A stretch of DNA of 41,085 bases, taken from NCBI GenBank assembly GCA_025201705.1, contig MU616801.1, positions 1 to 41,085 on the forward strand, read 5' to 3'. Under the pieces are notes generated by a model. It searched no databases and was not told where the DNA came from. It worked only from the letters and a program-made list of their open reading frames with translations. This DNA comes from Dissophora ornata. Its lineage: Eukaryota; Mortierellomycota; Mortierellomycetes; Mortierellales; Mortierellaceae. The position numbers and the translations under genes are program-made. This document shows, piece after piece, positions 19,619 to 29,989 of the stretch. How positions within the stretch are numbered: position 1 is the first letter of the stretch; each line of letters starts with the position of its first letter.

Positions 19619-22600
19619 TTATGAAAAAAGCTCAGTGATCTCCCACAGAGCTTCGTCGGGGTCAAGTGCTTCCGGCATCACTTCGTCAAACAGTCCGCCG
19701 GCACTGTCGTCTTCTCCCTGACTGTGAGCTACAGATGGCGATAGAGAACGCCGGCTGGCTCGGTAATCACGTTCAGTTTGCCCTAGACGCCCATCTTTCA
19801 TGCCCAGGCCTCCGACTCTATTGGCGCCAGCAAAGATCGGTTGCAGTGCAGAGTTAAGAATCGTCTCGTCCTCATCCTTGTCTCTAACAAAAAATTCATC
19901 CTCCTGAATAGACTGCTCTAAAAGTCGTTTCCTGTCTGCTTCCTGTTGCAGATTATCGCTGTGGAGCTGGCGCTGACTCACAGTCGCCGTCGTCGGGGAA
20001 GGGCACTCTGTTCGCCTTCGTTGCACCGAAGCGTCTGCAATCGGGACTGTGGAGGTTACATTCACCGGCGCAGGGGAAGAATACGTTCGAAAAGATCTTG
20101 TAGGGATTTGGAACAGTGATTTGGTCAATTGAGTTGAGCCTGTCATTCCTTGCGGACGTTCTGAAATTACGGACGCAGAAAACGACGGGAAAGGGTCCGC
20201 AGTTTCGCGAATAGGCGAAACAGGTGGTGGGCTAAACTCTCGCGCGTCATCATCATCTTCAAGCTCCTCAAGCGGGGCATCGTCATGAGTGGACCCTACT
20301 GGGACGATCCCGTGAGACTGACTTGCTGGAAGACTCGAGTCAGAGTGAAATGATCGGGACGACAGCGATGATGAGGACGAAAAGGAAACTGACGAAGACG
20401 AGGGCACAGAAACGCTAGCTCTGCCGTAGACAGAGACTTTCAATGATCCCAGAGATGGCTGTGATAACGAAAGTGACATCGGCCCCACATTCTTGGCCGC
20501 CAGTCGATGCGCCCGATCAGCCTGCCGTTTCCTTTCCATATCGATCATCCTAGGCGACTTTGGCTTCCAGGATGGCGGCCGCCCCCATGGATTTCGACTA
20601 GAATTTAGATCTGTGACTGGAACTACCATAGTAGATTCTCGGAGGGCCGCTCTGGGAACATCTGTTGATATCCTGGTACTTTCTGGGATAGCAGGATGGT
20701 TCTTGTGAGTCAAATCCCTTTTGTTCCCTGTCCTAGTTTCAGGTCGCGGAATGGTGTCATCAGGTCTGGGGGCATCAGGCTGTTTCTTGCTTTCACCATA
20801 TATCCTGTCTAGAACAACCGAGTTCCCTGTCAACAAATGTTTGACGATCGTCGATGTCGTCGGATTCTTGGGCCGCCCCGTTTCCATAAGAGAGCTTGTG
20901 GATGTCGCCGTGTCTTTCCTGGGAGGCGCGGACACAGTGCATGGCGACATCTCCGTTAAAGGGACCTGACGGCCTATAGGTCTTATTCGGCCACCCGCAT
21001 GGGGTAGATTCAGGTCAGTTTGCGATTCAACCCCTGTCTTGAATCGGGCAAAAATGGACGATGAAAACGCAGAAGGCGTGAGCGAAATTTTCGGCGATTT
21101 TGCCCGAAGATTAGTCAGGGTATCCGACGCGGAGGGCGGAGTGAAACCAGCGAAAGGATGGGCAGGCTTGGAGATGGGAGTGGCGTCTATGTCAAATAGC
21201 TTTTTCTGTTGTGGTGTATGCAGTAGCATGATCGGCATGGTCATACCATCGTGACCTTTCGTTTTGAGAGGTTTTGGTGTTGGGGCGCGTAGGTCGTCTA
21301 GAGTCAATTTCGGTGAGCGCATCCCCTTTGTAAACTTGAGATCCGGCAAGTGACTAGCCGACGACCCTACTACATCGAATTGAAGGACGGTTTCTCCCTC
21401 GGTCGGGACCTCTACATCAAACCCAAAGGACGTCCGTCGACCTATGAACTGCTGTTCCAGCGAATCCACCCTACGTCTCTTTGATGGTGTCTCAGGGGCG
21501 TCATCCGCATTCACATTGAATATATTGAAAAGCTCCTTCTGCTGAATGAGTTCGCTCTCATGATTTGACCGTTCAACTGGCTTGCTGGCTGGGAACATTG
21601 ACGACACGCCGCGTTCGGGTTGAAAGTCGGATGACTGTCTTCGCTTGCGCGATATGCCTAATCGTTGTTGGAATACAGACTTTATGGGTGTAAGGGTCGG
21701 GGCCTTGGATGTGGATGCTGCAGGCGCAGCATCCGAGGCATTGGTGCTAGGCCAGCCCATTGTGGAGAGAGAATCTGACGGGGCTATGGGTTTCTTCGAC
21801 GCCTTCGAAGTCACCGCAAGAGAGGGCGGGAGCTGTCGCGGTTGGAAAAGAGTAGTCAGAGTTGGTCTTTGTTTGACGAATGAGTAGACAAAGTATTTCG
21901 TCCGCTGTCTGATTACCTCATAAGGCTGTGATTGAATAGCTGGTCGAGCGCCATGTCCAAATGGCTGCATCGGGTTGAACATAGGCTGCGCGGCTCGGAT
22001 TGTGTGGGGCAACACCCTCATAGTTTGGGCCAGCGTTGGACGAATTATTGACAACAGTTTTACAGCAGGAAGAGGTGCCGTAGCTACAGCAGGTTGGACG
22101 GTGAGGATGCTGGACATCCCTATGTGTACAAACAAGCATTCCGAGAAAGGGTTAGCAGCGAGCAGACATCGTTGCCAAGTGCAATTGTCGGGTCATTCTA
22201 TTCGACAGGTACCTCTGTCTTTGAGTGCTACATTCAGGTTGCGATGCTGACTCTGTTCCTGATTATGATTGAGGAATATCGATTGGTGAACCTCCTTCCT
22301 TAAATTGTGGATGCGGGCTGGCGATGGAGGGTCTAGAGAGTATGCAGGAGAACACAGAGCGATGCGTCAGCACAGCCTGTGTAACATTTAAGCACAATGT
22401 AGATCTATAATAGTATCCACGTACGGTTGCTAGATGGCTGCTGCAAGATGGAAAGGAGATGCTCTGTGCTGGCGAGTGCATCTCGGCGCTCTTTCTCAGA
22501 TGGTATTGGTGTAGCGCTTTTCGGTGGATTGCTGCCACGATCATCAACAAAGATGGTTGAGAGCAAACGTCGATAAGGTTGCTGCTTGACACTTTGCTCT

Positions 22601-24136
22601 CTATGGAGGGTAAATATATTATGTTAGAAGTGGCTTTAAAATTATCATACTGCCAGAGTTGGGGGGAGGTACCAGTAAGGGCCTGTCCTTGTTACCTCTG
22701 CAATCTGTCCACCCTCCTGTTCGTTTCCTTCAATCTGGAGTCCAGGCGTCGTTTCAATCCTCGAATTGTTTCCAGGGATCCCGTTTGCTTAAGAGTCTTG
22801 TCCCCACTGTTTAGAGATGTAATCTCACCGTCTCCTTCAAACGCTGGCAACGACCGTTCCCAGATCTTGAGAGTCGAAGTAAAGTCGACTTTGGACTGTC
22901 CATAAATATACCATTTTCAAGTTTGAGAGTGCATTAGTGACAACGGCGCGGCTTTAAGGAGATTCATCTATGGGTCTGGCAACGCATACTCGGGCTAAAT
23001 TACCTTGGTAGTTCTACTCGGAGACTGGCGCGGCAATTTCGCCAAAAGGGACTGCTGCGTTTGCCGCTCAGCTTCCACTCTAGTCTAAAGGGCCAGGTTG
23101 TCAAGTCGTATTTGTGAACGTCAGCAGCAGCAAATGGGGCGTCAATAATACGGGTTCTTGCTGGACAGTGACATACCAGTTCCCTAGCTAGTGTATGGAG
23201 CTTCAGCGACATTTCGTTGCTTTTAGAGCTCCATGTTCGTCGAGCGTTCTCCTGGCTCTCCATATCCTGACCGAAAATCTCGGACCGCTGCACGATGTAC
23301 GAGTCGATCGTAGAAAGCAGAGAGTCCTCCTCTTGGGGTATTTCTGGCGCTTTACAAACAAGATCAGAAACCACTTTGTCGTCATCCCTGGCTGATTGCT
23401 CATGCTCAAGACTGGACATTTGCTGGGACTGAGAATGTTTCGATCGCCTCACCTCATACATGGCGACCTGCGACAGGACATACGTCGATAGAACTAGGAC
23501 CAGCCGCTCTATCCTCTCTCCGATCGAGTCATCGAGATAGCTCCTCCGGATTGTGGGTAAGAATAGTCCCAGCCCAGCCACGTGGCATTTAGTAGGATGG
23601 ATGTTGTGCCCGACTCCAAAGCATCCCTCCTTCCTGAGTTCATCGAGCCATTTAAATGCCACATTCCTAAACTCTCTCGCGTCATGTCGATCCAGAACTG
23701 GCCAGCATTCCTTGAACCGATCACGAGCCTGGGTTTTGTCCAGTCGGGTGAACAAAAACCAGAGGACGAATTCCAGAGCTTTGGTGGATTGATGTCCCTT
23801 TGCAAATACACACTTATGAAGTTCTAAAGGTCTTGAAATATTGGTTCCATAGCCATGCGAAGTGATGAGAATATGCTGCGACTGTTGTTGCGCAGGCTGT
23901 TGATGTTGTAGTCGAGATGTCCCGGCATGTATCTGAGACGTGGCAAGGAGTGATTTCGACAGACCTCGAGATGTGTCCAGGGGTGGTGGCGCATTGTATG
24001 CTGTCTGTGAGGCATGCTCCTGTATCCCGAGGAGAATGAGGTTCGTGTAGAAGATTGAGCGAACGTTTTCAGGCGACGAAAGGGTTTGGGACGACGGAGC
24101 AGCGGCAGCGGTGTTGGGATGATTGAATGTCGACAT
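19619..24136 (-). CDS. HAUS6-like augmin complex subunit
   Basis: The N-terminal exon (24136 to about 23018) has the HAUS6 pattern: FYTNLILLGIQEHA, then LHKCVFAKGHQSTKALEFVL, FLFTRLDKTQARDRFKECWP and REFRNVAFKWLDEL. Following exons 22895-22696 (coiled coil ending LKETNRRVDRLQR), 22600-22425, 22332-22213 and 22119-19619 join in frame for about 1371 residues. The first junction is uncertain. A weak donor at 23018/23017 keeps frame; a stronger-looking donor at 23004/23003 would shift it. The last exon (about 830 residues) is low-complexity and disordered, with Ser runs, NLS-like SKRRRVD and several SP/TP sites. It ends in an acidic tail (LDPDEALWEITELF). Augmin recruits gamma-tubulin to existing microtubules, and HAUS6 carries the long disordered arm. 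Family assignment rests on the N-terminal domain only. The start lies 240 bp after the CCT5 stop on the same strand. Confidence 0.75.
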
Positions 24137-24376
24137 TTCTCCTGGCTAATACCTCTGCAGACAAGTCATGGCCGGCACGTTCTGAAAATATACTCCTGCG
24201 GTGTGTTTTACCCCAGCTCAGATCCTGCTCAGATGGTGGAGGTAAGTGATGCGTTTCGTGAGGAAGTTGATCCAATTGAACAATGCTTGGATAGACAGAA
24301 GTTTACTAAACACACTTGGAACGCGTCGTGCACGTGACATTTCCGTTTATTTGTGACAAGGCATAGCTCTATCTGT

Positions 24377-26660
24377 CTATTCTACATGGCTCTGGATGAG
24401 ATCGTCTATTTTGAGGATGTGCTTGACGAGCTGCGTTGCCAGAAGGATCTGCTGTCTCTTCGAGATCAAAGGATCGTAAACAAACTGCTCCTTCATGTCG
24501 TTCGTACCCTTGTACAAGCAATCAACTCCCAACCGGCTGTTGTTCTCTGTCACCTGGCGGGACTTGACCTCAGCCAGAGTCTCGATTGGTGGCAATCCAG
24601 AATTCTCGGCGAGGGCAAGAGGAACTGCCTCAAGAGCCTCCGCAAAAGCACGCATAGCGTACTGGTGAACGCTCGAAATCTCATCCGCAGCCTTCGACAC
24701 AGCCAATGCACAGGCAATCTCTGCAGCGCCTCCTCCGTAGACGACACGGTTATCTCTGACCAGGTTGCGGACAACGCAAATAGCATCATGGAGCGATCGC
24801 TTGGCCTCATCAATAATCATCTTGTTGCCTCCACGCACAAAGACAGTGACGGCGCGGGTATTGGCGCACTCTTCAATCACAAGCATGCGATCCTTGGTTG
24901 TTCCGAAGCTCAACTCACGAATAATTCCAGCATGTCCAAGCTTTTCAGGAGCAAGGTCTTCGAAGCGAGGGACAATGCGTCCATTGGTTGCAATTGCAAT
25001 CAACTACAAATTTGCCGCAGAATGTCGATAAAGGTTAGGCTACTTATATGACAAATATAAAACAGCGTTCGTTCACACATTTGTTCTTGCATACCTCAAT
25101 CTCAGGTCCTCCAACCCAGCGAACACTGGGAAGCTGGTTCTGCATCAACAAATGGTTCGCTTCATCATCGAATCCCCACTGGCAAATGACAAGGTTGGCG
25201 CCGGTGTCCTTGACCTGCTTGATCATGAGCTCGAACTTCTCCTTCTCGTACGTCTGCAACTTTTTGTACTCCTCCACCGAGGTAATGTCGAGTTTATGCT
25301 TGGTCTTGGGCTTTGGTGGTTCAAACGCGCAAGTCAAAATGGCAATCTTGGCATCCTTGACCTCGCGGGGCATCTGGGGGTGAGAAAAGTCCTTGTCGAT
25401 CACAACTCCTTTGACCAGAACAGTATCTGCCAATGAACCTCCGACCTTGCCATCAACCTTAATCAACTCAAAATCAACATCCTTACGCTCCAAATCCGCC
25501 ACCTGAAGAACAGCATCTACTGCAATCCTGGCGTACTGATCGTGGCACTTGGAAACACTATAAACATAGCAGAATATATAGCAAAATAAGCTAGGTTTCT
25601 CTAGGCGGTGACGCTTTAAAGAGAGGTGGACACACACACTTACATTTTGCTTCCCAAGCTGGTCTTGGCAGTTTTGTAGAGGTTCTCAGTGTTTTCTCTT
25701 GAAAACGACACCGTATCAGAGATGTTGTCCAAATGGGCGACAGCAACACTACAAGCACGCTCGAAGCCGTCAGCAATGCGGATAGGATGGATGCCGCGAT
25801 CCAGCAAGTGCTCAGCTTGTTCCAACAACGCGCCAGCCATGACTAGATTGAATAAAGAGGGCAGATCGAGCAGCAGAATCCAGTTGTTAATGTTTGACGT
25901 TAAAATCCAAATCTCTGCGAAAGCATGGGAGGCATGATGATGAAGCCACAGTGAGCAGGTCCTTCAATCAAGGAGCTGTGACGTACCAACCACACCGGTC
26001 GTTCCATCTCCGATTTCATCGTCCTGGGACTTTGACAGCTGGACCAACAGCTTTCCGATCTGGTGCTGAACATCCATCTGATCGAGAATTGTAGCGCCGT
26101 CGTTGGTCACGGTGATTTCACCATCAGGGGAGATCAAGATCTTGTCCAGACCTGTTGTTAAAATATGATATGTAAAATACAACAATCGAGGTGTCAGTCA
26201 GAGATGGCAGAAAAAAACTCCAAGATGGCCCTTCACATAGCGTGGTTTCAGACATACCACGGGGGCCTAGCGACGTCTTGAGGATGTTGGCAATAGTCTT
26301 GGCTGCAAGGATGTGGGACTACGATATTGCGATGAAACGAGTAACGATTGTTAGATACTGACATACTGTAGTTTATCTGATGCCGAAGACTGTGAAGCGA
26401 TTTCAACTATGAACAAGGGCATCTCTTTCTGCAAGTAGTCCATCATGTATGGCGCACTGATGAACGCGTGGGATGACTGGCGGCACTATCACACGATGTG
26501 CTGATCAGGATGGACGATGGTGGATGTTTTATTATTTGCCATGTGTAAGTACCTTTTGTGCCTCGATGCCACTGAGCCTGGACTTTTTCTGCTGTTCTCT
26601 GAGGATGATGAATGGTCGCCCATACTCGTCCTGAGCGTAGACCGCGTTCATACCGTCCAT
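24377..26660 (-). CDS. CCT5: T-complex chaperonin subunit epsilon (CCT5)
   Basis: Subunit of the cytosolic TRiC/CCT chaperonin that folds actin, tubulin and other proteins. Six minus-strand exons (26660-26553, 26318-26258, 26151-25987, 25842-25644, 25557-25095, 25003-24377) join in frame to 540 residues, the usual CCT length. Signatures include the N-terminal [11 protein letters not shown], group II chaperonin TSLGPRG and VTNDGATIL, the ATPase loop GDGTTGVVV, epsilon-specific [33 protein letters not shown] in the apical domain, and [15 protein letters not shown] near the C-terminus. It ends [12 protein letters not shown]. The start [16 protein letters not shown] is family-typical. It is divergent from proteasome beta-3, with 390 bp between the two ATGs. 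Confidence 0.96.
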
Positions 26661-27050
26661 GTTGATTGTTATTGGATGAGATGAAGAGGAACGAATGGAT
26701 GAGAGTACACGTTTCTGATTGGGTGCTGTTTGTTCTCTGTCCCCAGGTACCTCTTGGAACATCGCCGAACACAAGCCACTGCGCGGTGAAATTCATCATC
26801 ACCCAGACCCGGAGTCGAACACACGCTACGCAGAGCATACGATGACTGCACTTCCTGGTTACGTACCACATACAGGCGGCACGCGCGTTTCCAGAGAGCA
26901 GTCGCCTTCTCTCTGACGCGGCACTGAGGGGACAGACACGCTCTTCTTTCTCGTTCTCTTCCACTTTGCCCACACGCGCATTCCTTTCCAGCTCACTTAC
27001 ACAATCTTGCAAACAAGTTCCCAGTCAAAAAAAACAATCCTTATCCCACC
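26661..27050. promoter_or_regulatory. Head-to-head promoter of CCT5 and proteasome beta-3
   Basis: A 390-bp interval separates the two start codons of divergent proteostasis genes. It contains two ATTGG (inverted CCAAT) boxes near 26672 and 26716 and a pyrimidine-rich leader on the beta-3 side (about 26938-26972). I see no clear heat-shock element or Rpn4-type GGTGGCAAA. Confidence 0.5.
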
Positions 27051-28316
27051 ATGGTACGGATATCTCTCTTTCCAAACTCGCGCCAAGGCACGCACGGGAC
27101 CGAGAATGAAGCCTGAACTTTGCCTACATTCTAACCGAAATGAATCAACACAATCTAAACTCGCCACCTTATAGTCGATTATGGAGTATAACGGAGGTGC
27201 GGTGGTGGCTATGGTTGGCAAGAACTGCGTGGCCATCGCCTGTGATAAACGCCTTGGAGTCCAGGCCATGACCATCTCGACGGATTTCAAAAAGACCTTT
27301 CAGGTCACTCCAAAGTCATACATCGGACTTCCAGGTCTCGCAACGGATGTCCAGACTCTGTAAGAGGCGCACTTGTCAGGCAATTGGAAGGCGCGTCATC
27401 GAACATCATGAACTGCTGCTGACTTGTACCTGCCATACCCCGGCGCTTACTATTATTTGTTATAGGGCAGAAAAGTTTCGATTCAAGGTGAACATGTACA
27501 GACTCAAGGAAGAGCGCGAGATCGAACCCAGAACTTTGGCGCATCTTGTTTCCTCAACCCTCTATGAGCGACGGTATGGCACCCTGAAAACAAAAACAAT
27601 GCTCGCAATTGATGTAGACGATGTCACTCAACTCATCAGGAGTGTACTCATCGATTTGGATATCCTTGTCTTCGTGGCATAGATTCGGTCCCTGGTTTGT
27701 GGAGCCAGTGGTTGCAGGGCTGGACAAGGAGAACAGACCATTCATTTGCTCGACGGACTTGATCGGATGCATCAACTTTGCAAAGGACTTTGTCGTCTCG
27801 GGAACCACCTCCAACCAACTCTATGGAATGTGCGAGTCCCTCTGGGAGCCTGATCTGGTATGCGGCACCCCCCGCCCAATGGGATTATGATAGCTCGGAC
27901 TCCCTATGTCTAACACCAAATGGCACAAAAGAACACAATTGACCAGCGAGAAATTTGTTACATGTCATAGGAACCTGAGGATTTGTTCGAAACCATCTCG
28001 CAGTCATTGATGAACGCTGTCGATCGCGACTGTCTGAGTGGTTGGGGAGCAGAAGTCACTGTCATGTAAGTCCCGTGTTTGATACAGCAGCTTTGGACAG
28101 CAATACAGCGATGGCGCATTCTAACGCAGTCAGATCCGTATTTCTGCTTCTAGCACACCTGATAAGGTCATCACACGAACACTCAAGAGCCGTCAGGTAC
28201 AGTGTTGCTTCCTGTGCCAAATGACGACTATTTGTTCCTAAGCCGATATCGAGCGGTCTACATTCATCGAGTGCTAACAAGTTTTTCCCTCTGCTTTTTG
28301 TACCTCTTAGGACTAA
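27051..28316 (+). CDS. PSMB3: 20S proteasome subunit beta-3
   Basis: Non-catalytic beta-3 subunit (yeast Pup3) of the 20S core. Seven coding exons (27051-27053, 27175-27359, 27466-27573, 27683-27857, 27971-28065, 28154-28196, 28311-28316) join in frame to 204 residues, as in the human protein (205). The sequence starts [20 protein letters not shown] and contains [61 protein letters not shown] and the end RTLKSRQD. The first coding exon is only the ATG and the last only GAC plus TAA. Both fit the family termini (MSIMEYNGG start, final Asp), which supports them. Introns are 81-121 nt. Confidence 0.94.
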
Positions 28317-28860
28317 GTTTGCTGCCATTTGGCTAGAGGTGTCTGCTCACAATGATCGGAACACACTATTTCACAACAATAAAAGAGGAAGGAATACCAG
28401 TTAACACTTTGTTAATCGAGCGACGTGTCCTCTCAATGCCTGGCAAGACAGGGAGATGACCGAGGATTGAAATGTTTATTCCAGTATAAATCCCCCAACT
28501 CTAATAGTATTAGAGATCTCGCGAAACTTTGCCTGGAGGAAGAATTCTTTAAGGAGGAAGAAGAGAAACAACCCAGCGAAATCGGCCATGCTGAAGTCTT
28601 CTTGTCTTCTTTTCCTGCGACTGATCGGCGCCACAACGAGGTTGTCGGTCTCTGCAAGACTTCCAGGAAGATACTCTTGCTCTTCATCTCTGTCTCTTCG
28701 CCCAGGCGCCTCAAGAGCCGCCCCTCGTATATCTAGACCCGCTGCTTGCCAAAGGCTCTCCTGAGACGCGAGAGAGGCAAGTAGACATCTCGTCTTCTTC
28801 TCCTAGATAGAGTTTCAATTGTGAAGATATTCTAGAGTAGGTGACCGCTGTGCTTTTTTT
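28317..28860. other. Intergenic between beta-3 and the Harbinger relic
   Basis: Contains an AATAAAA sequence near 28378 just after the proteasome gene, likely its poly(A) signal. A plus-strand frame at 28425-28736 (103 codons, Lys/Glu-rich) shows no known domain and is not called as a gene. Confidence 0.4.
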
Positions 28861-29854
28861 TTATGGTCTAATAATGCAAAGTACTGCAGGACGTGACCAT
28901 AGATCTTGTATCTTCATTGAAGGCGGGGTGATGTTGAGCGAAGAAAAGGGAACTTGTATCACTTGAGAGATAGTGTATCCTTGGTCGCCATAGAAGTACA
29001 TATGATTCCCTTGTGTATCCTTTACGTGCTCGATGAGGGTTTCCTGTAGACGCCATGCTTGGTATAACGACATATCGTGGCGCCTTCCTTGGTATGGCCC
29101 TGCCAAATGAATGATGATACTGTCCGGAGATGTCACAGCCTGGTACTTCATAGCATGGACGGGACGGTGGCCATTGTAGCCCTGCTGTTAGTTCTTCACT
29201 GGTCGTGTAATTGGCCGTACAGTCCCATCGACAAATCCTATGACCCAAGGTAGAGGAAATCCCTCTTCATAAACTGCAGCTGAAAACTCCTCCGACTTGG
29301 CCGGCGCTAGTCTAGCATGGTCCCAATGGAACAGAAGTCCAGCCCAACGATTCTTGATCCACTTTAGCATTGTGGATATCATACGACTAAGCATGCTCTC
29401 TGATCTCTCAAACATAGACATAAGTTCAACGGGGCGACGCGGTTGTGAGAGGTGACGAAGAACAAGACATATCCCCTCTCTCTCTCGAGAGACACTCGGA
29501 TCCATTATCCAACATGAATACGTCGGGCATGCATAGGGCGACAACGATATCTCGAATCTCGCCGCCTTGGAGTCAGAACAGCTGCTCGCAGGTAGTGTCA
29601 TCGTAGACGTCAAGGTTGAAGATGACGTCCGGTATATCGGTGTCTGGTCGTCTGTTGTTGACATATAGAAGGGCCAGCTGCAGAAAGTTTCGCCCCGTCG
29701 CAAGGAGATAAAGTTGCTCGTCGTCCTCGTTGTCGCTATCCTCCATATTGGTATCATCTCCATCATCGCCAGCTATGAGGCGTAAGTCCTCTTCCTCCAG
29801 ATAGTCGTCGAGGTTTGGATTGTTGTCCATGGTTGGTTGCCCAAGCAAGTTCAC
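28861..29854 (-). pseudogene. PIF/Harbinger (HARBI1-like) transposase pseudogene
   Basis: Starts MNLLGQPTMDNNPNLDDYLE with an acidic N-terminus. A TGA follows EQLF where family members usually have an Arg codon. The same frame continues LQGGEIRDIVVALCMPDVF and LDNGSECLSRE. After a frameshift it reads LRHLSQPRRPVELMSMFERS, FPLPWVIGFVDGT (first catalytic Asp), then a TAA, then GYNGHRPVHAMKYQAVTSPD, GPYQGRRHDMSLYQ and MYFYGDQGY (second Asp). The third catalytic residue (Glu in a VEW-type motif) is missing because the element is truncated at about 28861. Two nonsense codons and one frameshift show it is dead but fairly young. No terminal repeats or target duplication were identified. Confidence 0.85.
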
Positions 29855-29989
29855 CCACTGATTCTACAGAGATATCGTGCGCAGTGAATGACTGCGCCCT
29901 CAACTCGACATCAAACAGCTTTCTCGTTTATTTTCGCAGCGAAATTAAATTACACCACTTCTGTTGAAACAAGAGTCAATGCGGCATGT

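Noticed and set aside
26790..26870. Possible minus-strand tRNA with a good B box (GTTCGACTCC)
   Set aside because: No T-stem pairing, an acceptor pairing of only 6/7 over a 59-nt span, and no anticodon arm. Best explained as chance.
28425..28736. Plus-strand ORF of 103 codons after proteasome beta-3
   Set aside because: No domain, antisense frame of similar length, biased composition; likely chance.
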